Assembly (NCBI GenBank): GCA_902617045.1
Contig: CACMVA010000002.1
Span: 164,014-228,013, forward strand
Source of the DNA: an uncultured SAR86 cluster bacterium
Lineage (GTDB): Bacteria; Pseudomonadota; Gammaproteobacteria; Magnimaribacterales; D2472
Direction of reading: 5' to 3'
Length of the DNA: 64,000 bases
Shown here: positions 1 through 8,918 of the stretch, piece by piece
Layout: each line of letters begins with the position of its first letter
How positions within the stretch are numbered: position 1 is the stretch's first letter
Position numbers and translations under genes: made by a program
The notes under the pieces: generated by a model
Databases searched by the model: none
What the model was told of the DNA's origin: nothing
Seen by the model: only the letters and a program-made list of their open reading frames with translations

Positions 1-108
1 TTTTAAAAAATCATATTTTTTCTCTGGGAAGTAACCATCTGGTCCTCCTATAATTGAGCAAGATGCTACAAAAAAAACTATTGTTAATAAAGTTATTAAA
101 TGCTTCAT
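1..108 (-). CDS. bamC: BamC (NlpB) lipoprotein, N-terminal 36 codons only
   Basis: Only the first 36 codons are in the window; the gene runs off the left edge. The start ATG (complement 106-108) is followed by a hydrophobic signal and a lipobox ending V-A-S-C, with Cys17 as the lipidated residue. The next stretch, Gly-Gly-Pro-Asp-Gly-Tyr-Phe-Pro, resembles the start of mature BamC, the lipoprotein partner of the BamABCDE outer-membrane protein assembly machine. The start overlaps the dapA stop by 4 bp (ATGA). A dapA-bamC pair is the usual arrangement in gammaproteobacteria, which supports the call. Most of the protein is unseen, so the name rests on the lipobox, this short motif and synteny. 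Confidence 0.75.
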   Translation of the reverse strand, partial: MKHLITLLTIVFFVASCSIIGGPDGYFPEKKYDFLK

Positions 109-992
109 AATAATTGTAATTTTAACATCTCATTAATTACTTTTTCATGATATTTCTTATCAAGTTCAATTAATGGAAGTCTTATTGAGTTTTTTATTAG
201 TCCCATCTTATACATCATCCACTTCACAGGAATTGGGTTTGATTCAACAAATAGTAATTTATATAAATGTTTATACTGCTTGTTTAGGTCAATTGCGCGA
301 TTTTTATCATCAGCGTAATGCATACAAATTTTAGATATTGCTTTTGGAATTACATTTGCAGCAACTGAAATTACCCCGCTTCCACCAATAGATAATAAGT
401 CTATAAATGTTTCATCATCTCCTGAGAAAACTAAAAAATCTTTATTTAAGTCAGAAATATTTTTTAATTTTTTCATTCTCTCTTTTGTATTAACTGACTC
501 CTTTATTCCAATAATATTTTCATGTCTTGAAAGTATTTCAACAGTATCAGGTCTTAAGTCACAAGAAGTTCTTGAGGGAACGTTATATAAAATTTGTTTA
601 ATGTCACAAGAATCGGCTATCTTTAAATAATGTTCTAATAATCCTTTCTGACTAGGCTTATTATAATAAGGAGTTACTAGAAGAGAATAATCTGCTCCAA
701 TTTTGTATGATTCAGAAGTTGTTTTAATAGCTTGTGCTGTCGAATTAGAGCCAGATCCAGCAATTATGGGAATTCTTCCATCAGCATATTTAACTACACT
801 TTTAATTACCTCAAGATGTTCATCAATTTCTAAAGTAGCTGATTCTCCGGAAGTTCCAACTGCAACAATTCCACTGGTGCCCTCTTTTACGTGCCAATCA
901 ACTAATTTTTTTATAGCATTGAAATCAACTGAACCATCTTCATTCATTGGAGTCACTAAAGCTACAATACTTCCACTTAACACTTGCATCAT
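105..992 (-). CDS. dapA: 4-hydroxy-tetrahydrodipicolinate synthase
   Basis: Condenses pyruvate with aspartate semialdehyde, the first committed step of lysine and meso-diaminopimelate synthesis in the cytoplasm. The 295-residue length is normal. The fold markers are present: the GTSGE loop at residues 46-50, Tyr136 in LYNVPSRT, Arg141 that binds the substrate carboxylate, and the Schiff-base Lys164 in GIKES. These correspond to E. coli Tyr133, Arg138 and Lys161. Two Met codons open the frame and either could be used. It supplies diaminopimelate to the MurE encoded further right. It is divergent from bcp and translationally coupled to bamC. Confidence 0.97.
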   Translation of the reverse strand: MMQVLSGSIVALVTPMNEDGSVDFNAIKKLVDWHVKEGTSGIVAVGTSGESATLEIDEHLEVIKSVVKYADGRIPIIAGSGSNSTAQAIKTTSESYKIGADYSLLVTPYYNKPSQKGLLEHYLKIADSCDIKQILYNVPSRTSCDLRPDTVEILSRHENIIGIKESVNTKERMKKLKNISDLNKDFLVFSGDDETFIDLLSIGGSGVISVAANVIPKAISKICMHYADDKNRAIDLNKQYKHLYKLLFVESNPIPVKWMMYKMGLIKNSIRLPLIELDKKYHEKVINEMLKLQLL

Positions 993-1053
993 TCCAAAAA
1001 TTAGTAAAAATATGACTATACACTATTTTAAAAATTAATTTATAAGGAAAATT

Positions 1054-1521
1054 ATGGGTAAGATATTAGAAGGGAAAAAATGTCCTAGTTTCAGTGGCGA
1101 ATGCACGAGCAACAAAACTTTATGTGAAAAAGATTTTATTGGTAAAAATCTTGTTATCTATTTTTACCCCAAAGATAGTACACCTGGCTGCACAACTGAA
1201 GGTCAAGATTTTAGGGATAAATATAAACTTTTCAAAAATCTCAATACAGAAATTATAGGAGTATCTAGAGATTCAATTAAGTCTCATGAAAATTTCAAAG
1301 ATAAGCAATCTTTTCCATTTGAACTTCTCTCAGATCCTGACGAAAAAATGTGCAAAGCATTTGATGTTATTAAAATAAAATCGATGTATGGCAAAGAATA
1401 TCTTGGAATTGATCGTTCAACTTTCTTGATTTCCTCAGATGGAAAAGTGGTTAAAGAATGGAGATCAGTAAAAGTAAAAGGACACGTTAATGAAGTCTTA
1501 AGCGAAGTAGAAAAACTTTAA
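1054..1521 (+). CDS. bcp: Thiol peroxidase of the Bcp/PrxQ family
   Basis: Reduces hydrogen peroxide and organic peroxides at a peroxidatic cysteine. The 155-residue protein has the AhpC/TSA thioredoxin fold with the motif YPKDSTPGCTTE, so Cys46 is peroxidatic. E. coli Bcp has its resolving cysteine five residues later; here that position (51) is Gln, so resolution must use another cysteine (Cys10, 17, 24 or the later MCKAF Cys) or an external thiol. A ribosome site, AAGGA, lies about 6 bases before the ATG. The dapA/bcp divergent arrangement is common in gammaproteobacteria. Confidence 0.93.
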   Translation: MGKILEGKKCPSFSGECTSNKTLCEKDFIGKNLVIYFYPKDSTPGCTTEGQDFRDKYKLFKNLNTEIIGVSRDSIKSHENFKDKQSFPFELLSDPDEKMCKAFDVIKIKSMYGKEYLGIDRSTFLISSDGKVVKEWRSVKVKGHVNEVLSEVEKL

Positions 1522-1542
1522 GACTCTAATAGCTTGATATTT

Positions 1543-2592
1543 TTAAGATAATCCTGGCCATGCATTCCAAACAGCTTTTATAAATGTTGCCAATGGTATT
1601 GAGAAGAATACTCCCCAAAAACCAAAAATACTTCCAAATATAAATACAGCAAGAATAATAACGATTGGATGTAATTTAACTGCTTCAGAAAAAATAATTG
1701 GCACTAAAAGGTTACCATCAAGAAATTGAAGCAATAGATATAGTCCGATTAATAGATAAAATTGAGTGCCAAGACCAAACTGCAATAATCCAATAATCAC
1801 AATTGGAATAGTTATTGAAAATGCCCCTACATATGGTATTAGTACTGATAATCCAACAAGAACGGCTAATAAAGCTCCATAATTAAGACCGAATGAAGCA
1901 AAAAGTATTGCAGCAGCAATACCCACAATAAATATTTCAAGGACCTTTCCTCTTACATAATTACTAAGCTGAACATCCATTTCAGACCAAACTTGTGAGA
2001 GCATTGCCCTGTCACCAGGAATAATCCTGAGACAGCCCTCAATAATGTTTTTTCTATCAAATAGGAAAAAATAAACAAGTATTGGAAATAAAATAATATA
2101 TAAAAGCAATGTAATAGTACTCTGAATCCCAGAAATAGAAGATTTAACAATGTTTTGTGTTATAGAAGAAAGTTCTGAAGATACTGCTTGGAAAAATACA
2201 GAAATTTGATCAGAATTAACTAAATCTGGAAATGCCGCAGGTATTGTAGACACAAAATTTAAAAATTCATTAAATAATCTTGGTATATCAAGCACAAAGG
2301 ATTGTAATTGAACATATAGTAAAGGAATGAGCCAAGTAAACATGGCTGCTCCGACAATAATAAATACTGAGAATGCGATTATTGTTGAAACAGGTTGAGC
2401 AACTCCATATGTTTCTATCTTTTTTTGAAGACCTAATAGTAAATATGCAACAACAATACTTATAATAAAAGGAGTCAAAACCTCAATAAATAAACTAAAT
2501 AAAATTAAGGTTGATAGAATTATTAAAAAAAATATAACTGTTTCCTCATTACTAAAAATGCGTCTGAATATATTTTTAAAATGTTCAATCAT
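1543..2592 (-). CDS. perM: AI-2E/PerM family permease
   Basis: A 349-residue polytopic inner-membrane protein with about seven or eight hydrophobic segments. The two N-terminal helices, the long extracytoplasmic stretch (about residues 85-150) and the C-terminal hydrophobic repeats with the IPYVGAF segment are typical of the PerM/YdiK/AI-2E family. Substrates of this family are mostly unproven; members have been linked to autoinducer export and cation/proton exchange, so no substrate is assigned. It is divergent from the BepA-like protease, a pairing also seen in other gammaproteobacteria. It faces bcp tail to tail with a 21-bp gap. Confidence 0.88.
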   Translation of the reverse strand: MIEHFKNIFRRIFSNEETVIFFLIILSTLILFSLFIEVLTPFIISIVVAYLLLGLQKKIETYGVAQPVSTIIAFSVFIIVGAAMFTWLIPLLYVQLQSFVLDIPRLFNEFLNFVSTIPAAFPDLVNSDQISVFFQAVSSELSSITQNIVKSSISGIQSTITLLLYIILFPILVYFFLFDRKNIIEGCLRIIPGDRAMLSQVWSEMDVQLSNYVRGKVLEIFIVGIAAAILFASFGLNYGALLAVLVGLSVLIPYVGAFSITIPIVIIGLLQFGLGTQFYLLIGLYLLLQFLDGNLLVPIIFSEAVKLHPIVIILAVFIFGSIFGFWGVFFSIPLATFIKAVWNAWPGLS

Positions 2593-2691
2593 ATAGATTC
2601 AATGGACATTATATATAAGAAATTGCTAAAAAATATTAAACTTTTCTTCTATATACTGTTCTAACTATAAATTTTAGTTATTATTTTTGTA

Positions 2692-4125
2692 ATGAAAATT
2701 GTTGTAACGTACATTTTAACAATATTAATTTCGATAAATCTTGAATCATTAGAAGATATTAATGAAATAAATTTACCCGAACTTGGTGATCGTGTCTCAG
2801 GAGCTGTTTCTTCTGATGAAGAAAAAGCTATTGGTGAAATGTTTCTTCAACAAGTTTACTCAAATGCGCCTTTGATATCAGACCCAATTATTTTTGATTA
2901 TACGGAACATCTAATTTACAGACTTTCAGAATATAGCCAAGTTAAAGATAGGTATTTCAAAATTTTACTAATTGATGACGATTCCCTAAATGCATTTGCC
3001 GCTCCTGGTGGAATAATTGGTGTGAATGGAGGATTATTTTTATATTCAGACAATGAAGGGCAATTTTCATCGGTTCTTGCTCACGAATTGGCTCACCTAA
3101 GTCAAAGGCATTTTGCAAGAAATGTTCTCAAGTCTCAGGACAGTAATCTTGCCTCAGCACTTGTAATGGTCTCTTCAATCGCTATTGCACTAATTAGTAA
3201 TAATCCAAATGCTATGGCGGTGGGTCCAGCAATACTTCAATCTCAGAGCCTTAGATATAGTCGATTATTTGAAAAGGAGGCCGATAGAGTTGGTTTTGCA
3301 AATCTTGTTAAAGCAGGATATCACCCAGAATCAATGGGAGAAATGTTTGAGAATATGAACGAAATAAGAAGGCTTTCTGGTGATCTTCCACCTGAATTTT
3401 TGCTTACTCATCCACTTTCCTCTTCAAGGATAAGTGATGCCTTTAATGCTGCAGAAAATTTACCAAAAGAAGGTACAAAAAAAAATTCACTAGAATTTTC
3501 TTTAATTAAGGTTAGATTAGAAATTTATTATGAGAATATTTCTCAAAATTCTTTAAGAAAATTTAGGGAGCGTGTGAATCAAGATCCTACAGAATCTAAC
3601 TTATATGGTTTAGCACTTGCTCATCAAAAAAATAATAATTATGAGGAGAGTCTTGAGTTAATTAATAAACTAATAACTGTATATCCCAAAAATTTAATCT
3701 TGAACAATACTAAAGTAGATTTTCTTTTTGAATCTGGAAAATATAAAGATGCACTAGTTCATGTAAATAAATTTTTGGAAATATCTCCAAGAAACTATCC
3801 CCTTTCAATATCTAAATCAAAAATATTGTTGTCAATGGAGAGATACTTTGAATCCGAAGAAATAATAAGAGATCAACTTCTAAGAAAAAATAATAATCCT
3901 GACTTGTGGCTTTTGCTCTCTGAAATTCAAAGAAGTAGCAAAAACATTATTGGTTACCATCAAAGTCGAGCCGAATATTTTTTACTTCTAGGGCAAAATG
4001 AAAGAGCGTTGAATCAATTAGAATTTGCGTTAAAGCTAACACAAAATAATTTTCAGGTATCTGAGAGAATAATGACTAAAATAATTGAAATTAAAAAAGA
4101 AATTAACGAATCTAGAGGTCTTTAG
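2692..4125 (+). CDS. bepA: BepA-like M48 metalloprotease with TPR domain
   Basis: Periplasmic zinc protease and chaperone for outer-membrane protein (LptD) assembly. The 477-residue protein starts with a hydrophobic signal (about residues 3-17), has the catalytic HELAH motif at 131-135 and the third zinc ligand Glu196 in FEKEADRVGF. From about residue 270 on it is helical with TPR-like repeats, matching the BepA/YfgC layout. The size is close to E. coli BepA (487). No clear Shine-Dalgarno precedes the ATG. Its last 14 bp overlap the end of the convergent transporter gene. Confidence 0.93.
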   Translation: MKIVVTYILTILISINLESLEDINEINLPELGDRVSGAVSSDEEKAIGEMFLQQVYSNAPLISDPIIFDYTEHLIYRLSEYSQVKDRYFKILLIDDDSLNAFAAPGGIIGVNGGLFLYSDNEGQFSSVLAHELAHLSQRHFARNVLKSQDSNLASALVMVSSIAIALISNNPNAMAVGPAILQSQSLRYSRLFEKEADRVGFANLVKAGYHPESMGEMFENMNEIRRLSGDLPPEFLLTHPLSSSRISDAFNAAENLPKEGTKKNSLEFSLIKVRLEIYYENISQNSLRKFRERVNQDPTESNLYGLALAHQKNNNYEESLELINKLITVYPKNLILNNTKVDFLFESGKYKDALVHVNKFLEISPRNYPLSISKSKILLSMERYFESEEIIRDQLLRKNNNPDLWLLLSEIQRSSKNIIGYHQSRAEYFLLLGQNERALNQLEFALKLTQNNFQVSERIMTKIIEIKKEINESRGL

Positions 4126-5350
4126 TATTAATATTTCTAGATATCCTAATACCTAACATAGAAAGAAAACCTGCTATTGGAATTGCTATTAATGGCAAGC
4201 TATTTGCAGCAATGCTTGTTAATTTTCCAATAGCAATAAAACCACTTCCGGATAAGTCGCCAAACCTTGATATAAAAGTATCAATAAATACTGTTGACTT
4301 ATATCTATCATTTTTTTTGAGGGTACTAAATATAGTTTCTCTAGTTGGCTTGTTTATTCCATATTCAAAAACTCTTAAAAAGACAGTAACAACACCTACT
4401 GAAATTATTGAGGGAATTAGACCATACAGTATGAATGCTATACAGAACAATATTCCATAGCTTAATAAAATATTTTTTATGCCAATTTTTTTAATAATTA
4501 AATTCGTAAAAAAGAGTTGAATGATTAAAGTTAATGGAGATATTACTTGCTCCATTATTGCAAAAAATCGTAATCTTTGTTCTGAGTTTTGTGACCAGTC
4601 TTCAACAATATTTATTGCTGTAATCCATTGAACTGTCATTAAAGCTGTCCAAATCCAAACATAAGAAGCAATATTTCTTACTTCATTAATTTGTAATGAA
4701 TTTTTGATTGCATCAAAGCTACCACCACCTGCATTATCAGTGTCAATAGTTTGATCGTTGTTCGAAATTGAAAGCATATATAAAGCAAGGAGCATGGCTA
4801 AAAAAAGAAATAATGCTGCAGATAAAGAAAATAACTCTAGGCCAAGCTCATCAAAAGATCCTGAAAACCTCTTTGAAATCTCAGAACCAAATATTGCTCC
4901 AAGTGATCCTCCAGCCATTATGACACCATAAAAAGATCTCTTCCTTGAGTCTCTATATAAATTTATGATTACAACCCAAAATAATGAAACTACAAAAAAA
5001 GAATATACATTGCACCAAACATAAAAAATTCTTCCTAACCATATTGAATCGCCAAGACCAAATGTTCTCCAACTCAAAAGAAATAATATTAAATTCAATA
5101 TTAAAAACGAATAGCAATATAGTATTATTTTTTTTAGATTTGATCTTGATGCTATCCAGGAATAAATAGGATTAATTATTAGCATTGCTAATGCGCCTGC
5201 TGCTAAAAGATATGGTAATTCGTCAACATTAGCTACTGCCATTTCATTTCTAACTGGTCTTAGCGTATACCAAGATGAAAGAACTAAAAAAAATAATAAG
5301 GAACCAAAAAAAGAATCCTTTGATATAGAATTCTTAATAGAATTAATCAA
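4112..5350 (-). CDS. Npt1/Npt2-like (ATP/ADP translocase type) MFS membrane protein
   Basis: A 412-residue protein with about 12 hydrophobic segments. The N-terminal YTLRPVRNEM motif, the SLFWVV helix and the AGGSLGAIFG segment (about residues 145-155) resemble the family often annotated as NTP/NDP exchange transporters or unassigned MFS proteins. The classical nucleotide translocases come from intracellular bacteria and plastids; distant homologues in free-living bacteria have no settled substrate, so a nucleotide substrate is not claimed. It lies just downstream of tRNA-Lys on the same strand and converges on bepA with a 14-bp overlap. Confidence 0.65.
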   Translation of the reverse strand: MINSIKNSISKDSFFGSLLFFLVLSSWYTLRPVRNEMAVANVDELPYLLAAGALAMLIINPIYSWIASRSNLKKIILYCYSFLILNLILFLLSWRTFGLGDSIWLGRIFYVWCNVYSFFVVSLFWVVIINLYRDSRKRSFYGVIMAGGSLGAIFGSEISKRFSGSFDELGLELFSLSAALFLFLAMLLALYMLSISNNDQTIDTDNAGGGSFDAIKNSLQINEVRNIASYVWIWTALMTVQWITAINIVEDWSQNSEQRLRFFAIMEQVISPLTLIIQLFFTNLIIKKIGIKNILLSYGILFCIAFILYGLIPSIISVGVVTVFLRVFEYGINKPTRETIFSTLKKNDRYKSTVFIDTFISRFGDLSGSGFIAIGKLTSIAANSLPLIAIPIAGFLSMLGIRISRNINTKDL

Positions 5351-5366
5351 AAAAAATCCCCATAAA

Positions 5367-5442
5367 TGGTGGGTCGCACAGGATTCGAACCTGTGACCAA
5401 TTGGTTAAAAGCCAACTGCTCTACCAGCTGAGCTAGCGACCC
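5367..5442 (-). tRNA. tRNA-Lys (anticodon UUU), CCA encoded
   Basis: A 76-nt cloverleaf reads on the minus strand. The acceptor GGGTCGC pairs with GCGACCC. The D-arm GCTCAGCTGGTAGAGC is normal. The anticodon stem GTTGG/CCAAT encloses the loop CTTTTAA with anticodon TTT. The T-arm contains GGTTCGAATCC, and CCA is genomically encoded at 5367-5369. The sequence is very close to E. coli tRNA-Lys. Both neighbours are core genes and no integrase is near, so this is not an attachment site. Confidence 0.98.
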
Positions 5443-5475
5443 ACAATGATAGTAATACATACTAGAAGATGGTGA

Positions 5476-6132
5476 TTATTCCATATTTTTCAATAACTGC
5501 AAGGCTAAGGAAGAGGCAGTATTATTTGGATACTCTCTTACCACAAAATTATACTTATCTTTTGCACTTTTCATATCGTCAGATTGTAAATAAATATCAC
5601 CAATCTTCTTATGTGATAAAGGAACTCTATAATGATTTGGGTATGAACTTATTAATTCCATAAAAAAGGCCATGGCGTTTTCAAGATCATTTTTAATCAA
5701 ACTAATTTCACCTAACCAAAAATATGACAAAGGTGTTTTTTCTTCATCAGAGAAACTTTCAACAAAATAATTAAATAAATTAAATGATTTATCAAAGTTT
5801 TGATCTTCAAGTGCTTCTATTGCAGCATTATAAATCTGATCCTTACTTTTAGGATCCTCAATACCTGCAAACCTTATATCTGCATTCAAGGTTAAATTCT
5901 CTAAATTTTCTGACTCATTTTCATCAACGTCAGTTGACTCTGCAATAAGCTTTTCAATTAGGTAGTTTTGGGATTCAAGCCTATTTCTTAATTCAGCAAT
6001 TTCTAATTCAAGTTCTTGAATCTTCAAAAACAAGATATCAGTTTTCGCATCATCATTTACGTTAGCAAAAACTAAAATTGGTAAAAATAAAAATACAATT
6101 AAATATTTATAAAAAAGAAATCTAAAACTCAT
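5476..6132 (-). CDS. cpoB: Cell division coordinator CpoB (YbgF)
   Basis: Last gene of the Tol-Pal operon. CpoB is a periplasmic protein that couples outer-membrane constriction to PBP1B activity. The 218-residue product has a signal peptide (about residues 1-23, ending near VFAN), a coiled coil rich in Glu and Leu (about 30-66) that would trimerise it, an acidic linker, and TPR-like repeats in the C-terminal 110 residues (segments with YFWLGE and HKKIGDIYLQ). The start overlaps the pal stop as TAATG, so the two are translationally coupled. Confidence 0.93.
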   Translation of the reverse strand: MSFRFLFYKYLIVFLFLPILVFANVNDDAKTDILFLKIQELELEIAELRNRLESQNYLIEKLIAESTDVDENESENLENLTLNADIRFAGIEDPKSKDQIYNAAIEALEDQNFDKSFNLFNYFVESFSDEEKTPLSYFWLGEISLIKNDLENAMAFFMELISSYPNHYRVPLSHKKIGDIYLQSDDMKSAKDKYNFVVREYPNNTASSLALQLLKNME

Positions 6133-6620
6133 TAATTAATTTCGACTCTTCTGTTCTTAGCATAACTCATTTCATCTTGACCAATTACAGCAGGTCTTTC
6201 TTCACCAAAACTTTTAACGGTAATTCTATTCTTACTTATTCCATTAAGAACAAAATAGTCACTAACTGTCTCAGCTCTTCTTTGTCCCAAAGCAAGGTTA
6301 TATTCTCTTGTTCCTCTCTCGTCAGCGTGACCTGCAAGAGTAATTTGAATTGAAGAATTTTCATTTAATGCATTTACAGCGCTCTTAAGAGTTTGAATTG
6401 ACTTACTTGTTAAAGTAGATTTATCAAATTCAAAATAAATTGTTGCACTTGCAAAAACTGCCTTACTATCGTATCGGATATTATCGTCAGCCGATGATAA
6501 TGCTTGAACCGTTTTTACATCACCAGAATATACTCTTTCTTCAGTAACGTTCATACTTGAGCAAGAAGAAAGAAAAGCAATAGCAATAATAAAATTAAAC
6601 TTATTTTTTAGTATAAACAT
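6132..6620 (-). CDS. pal: Peptidoglycan-associated lipoprotein Pal
   Basis: Outer-membrane lipoprotein that binds peptidoglycan and TolB. The N-terminus has a signal and a lipobox ending L-S-S-C. The OmpA-like domain includes IYFEFDKSTLT, GHADERGTREYN and QRRAETVSDYF, the last carrying the family's peptidoglycan-contact Arg. I place the start at the ATG at 6620 (162 residues) rather than the GTG two codons upstream, because a GGAG ribosome site at 6626-6629 overlaps that GTG and sits 5 bases before the ATG. It follows tolB by about 15 bp. Confidence 0.97.
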   Translation of the reverse strand: MFILKNKFNFIIAIAFLSSCSSMNVTEERVYSGDVKTVQALSSADDNIRYDSKAVFASATIYFEFDKSTLTSKSIQTLKSAVNALNENSSIQITLAGHADERGTREYNLALGQRRAETVSDYFVLNGISKNRITVKSFGEERPAVIGQDEMSYAKNRRVEIN

Positions 6621-6635
6621 ATTCACTCCACATAA

Positions 6636-7892
6636 TTATCTTAAAAAACCTGACCATGCAGGCTCTCTTACAAAACCCATTTTGGCTGGCAATCTAAACT
6701 TGGCACCACTTAAAGTTACTCCAGCTAGCAAGCTCATACCATCGTCTTTAATTGCATAAACTATAACATTTCCATTAGGTGAAATACTAGGAGATTCATC
6801 TAATTGTGCATTAGTTAATGGTCTTATAAAATTCTCGTTAAAGTATTTTATTGCTATTTGGAAATTTTTATTTTCTCTATGAACAAATATAAATCCTTCA
6901 TTATTTGGTAAGTAAGAACCTTTAGCGTTGTAATTTCCATCAAATGTTATTCTTTTGGGTTTTGCATTAAATCGTCTCAAGTCAATTTCATATAATTGAG
7001 GAGATCCTGATCTTCCTGATGTAAACATTATTTTTGATCCCTTTGGAGACCAAGATGATTCAGTATCAATTGAAAAATGATTAGTTAATCTCGTTAAGTT
7101 TCTATTTTTTAAATTAAGTATATAGATTTCTGCATTTCCATCTTGGTACATAGTCAATGAAAGAAATTTGCCATCAGGCGACCAAGAAGGTGAACTAATT
7201 TGAGATGAATTTTCTATTGCGAGTTCTCTTTCGCCAGTTGCTATGTCTTGAATATAGACCTTTGCCATTCCTGTTTCAAATGATACGTATGCTACCTTTT
7301 TTGAATCTGGAGACCATGCTGGAGAAATAATAGGGTCATTACTCTTTAAGAGTATTTGTTCATTGCTTCCATCGGCATCTGCAACCATAAGATTAAAATT
7401 CTTATTCTCAGTTACATAAAGGATTTTTGTTGACGATATCCCCTTCATGCCAGTTATTTCCTCATAAATACCGTCACTCACATAATGGCCTAGCTGTCTA
7501 TTTTTATTTGGTATGCCGTAAACAGTTGAAGTCCTTATTTTTTTACCTTTATTGATATCAAATATGTCATAAACAACAGATATGCTAATACCGTCTTTTA
7601 CAATTTTTCCAATAACTAAATAATCAATATTTAAAATTTTAAAATCATTAAATATAACTTCGGTCTCATTAGTTGGTAAAGAGAGTAAATCTTCGTTTGC
7701 AAATAAATTAAACTCTCCGGACCTCTTTAAATTATTTCTTATAATTTTATCAATGTCGTTTGAAACCTTTTGATCGCCCTCAAATTTTAAAATAGCTACT
7801 CTGTAAGGATCCTCAGTGCCTTGAGTAATTTCTAAAATAAGTTCTGAAGTGAGCGTATTAGAAAATGCTAATATGAATAATATTTTTTTCAT
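6636..7892 (-). CDS. tolB: Tol-Pal system protein TolB
   Basis: Periplasmic beta-propeller protein that shuttles between Pal and TolA. The 418-residue protein has a signal peptide, an N-terminal alpha/beta domain (VAILKFEGD, about residues 33-40) and five or six propeller blades, each carrying an S/PAWSPDSKKVAY-like repeat. The length matches the family (E. coli 430). The start overlaps the tolA stop by 4 bp (ATGA). Confidence 0.97.
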   Translation of the reverse strand: MKKILFILAFSNTLTSELILEITQGTEDPYRVAILKFEGDQKVSNDIDKIIRNNLKRSGEFNLFANEDLLSLPTNETEVIFNDFKILNIDYLVIGKIVKDGISISVVYDIFDINKGKKIRTSTVYGIPNKNRQLGHYVSDGIYEEITGMKGISSTKILYVTENKNFNLMVADADGSNEQILLKSNDPIISPAWSPDSKKVAYVSFETGMAKVYIQDIATGERELAIENSSQISSPSWSPDGKFLSLTMYQDGNAEIYILNLKNRNLTRLTNHFSIDTESSWSPKGSKIMFTSGRSGSPQLYEIDLRRFNAKPKRITFDGNYNAKGSYLPNNEGFIFVHRENKNFQIAIKYFNENFIRPLTNAQLDESPSISPNGNVIVYAIKDDGMSLLAGVTLSGAKFRLPAKMGFVREPAWSGFLR

Positions 7893-8506
7893 GTTGGATT
7901 GAATGTAATCACTACACTTTTAAAATTACTATTGTATAAACTATATGGAATATCCTTAAAGAAACTAAAAGTCTCAGCTCGTTGTACAGCCTTTAAAGCT
8001 GAATTATCAAATCTTAAATTCCCACTGCTTCTAATCAAATTAACATTAACAATTCTCCCATTTTTATTTATTGACAATCTTAGGTCGCAAACCAAGCCGT
8101 CCTGAATATTAATTGGCTTTCGCCAGGCTGACTGTATGCTCTTTATGATAAGAGAGCTGTATAGTTCTACTTGACTATGTTGAGATTCTTTAGATATTAA
8201 TTTATCTTCAGCAATTAAGTCATCAAAGCTAACAGATGGTATGAGAGAATCGAATGAAATAGTTTCATCAGGAATTATCTCATTCATTGAATTATCATTA
8301 ATAATTTCTTTTGGTTCTAATTTTTGATTGATTTGCTTTTTAGCTTCAATCTTTTCTTCAAAAATTAAATTTACCTCAATTGGCTTACTCAATACTGAGG
8401 TTTGTTGAGATTCATAATAAAAAAAACCAAGAAGATATAGAATAATTGATGCATGAATTAAAAAAGATATAAAAGAAGCCTCTAAATATATTTGATTAAT
8501 TTTCAT
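7889..8506 (-). CDS. tolA: Tol-Pal system protein TolA, short form
   Basis: Inner-membrane protein that reaches across the periplasm and transmits energy from TolQR to TolB-Pal. The 205-residue product keeps a membrane anchor (about residues 11-31) and the TolA C-terminal domain (about 115-205, with LRLSINKNGRIVNVNLIRSSG and FDNSALKAVQRA). The long Ala/Lys/Glu helical domain II of E. coli TolA (421 residues) is replaced by about 80 residues of acidic, low-complexity linker. It overlaps tolR by 11 bp and tolB by 4 bp. Identification rests on the C-terminal domain and operon position. Confidence 0.92.
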   Translation of the reverse strand: MKINQIYLEASFISFLIHASIILYLLGFFYYESQQTSVLSKPIEVNLIFEEKIEAKKQINQKLEPKEIINDNSMNEIIPDETISFDSLIPSVSFDDLIAEDKLISKESQHSQVELYSSLIIKSIQSAWRKPINIQDGLVCDLRLSINKNGRIVNVNLIRSSGNLRFDNSALKAVQRAETFSFFKDIPYSLYNSNFKSVVITFNPT

Positions 8507-8918
8507 AGCCGCTTGTTACAATTCCGACTTTAGTAATACCTACGCTTTGAACAGATGCCATGGCTTTTGCTACAAAATCAAATGCAACATTTCTGTCACT
8601 TTGAAAAACTACTTCAATCTCTGGATTTGCTTTAAAGATTACTTCAGACTTTCTCTTTAATTCATTTAAATCAATAGGCAATGACTCCTCTCCGACGTTT
8701 ATGAAATAATTTCCATTTTTATCAATTGATATTACAAGTGGTTCATTTTGAACACTCATTTTAGTTGTATCAGTTTGAGGTAAATCAACCTCCACACCTT
8801 GAATCAACAAAGGTGACAAAACCATAAAAATAATCAACAAAACCAGCATAACATCGATATATGGAACTACATTTATTTCTGCTTTAAGATTTTTCTTTTT
8901 TGCTAATCTATATATCAT
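8496..8918 (-). CDS. tolR: Tol-Pal system protein TolR
   Basis: ExbD/TolR family inner-membrane protein, part of the proton-driven TolQR motor. The 140 residues hold one transmembrane helix (about 20-40) whose NVVPYIDVMLVLLIIFM segment carries the conserved Asp (Asp22) needed for proton use, followed by a periplasmic domain. Length equals the family norm. The start shares one base with the tolQ stop (TAATG), and the end overlaps tolA by 11 bp. Confidence 0.97.
   Translation of the reverse strand: MIYRLAKKKNLKAEINVVPYIDVMLVLLIIFMVLSPLLIQGVEVDLPQTDTTKMSVQNEPLVISIDKNGNYFINVGEESLPIDLNELKRKSEVIFKANPEIEVVFQSDRNVAFDFVAKAMASVQSVGITKVGIVTSGYEN

Noticed and set aside
5367-5442. tRNA-Lys as an attachment site for an integrated element
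   Set aside because: No direct repeat of the tRNA 3' end, no integrase and no foreign genes nearby; both flanks are core genes.
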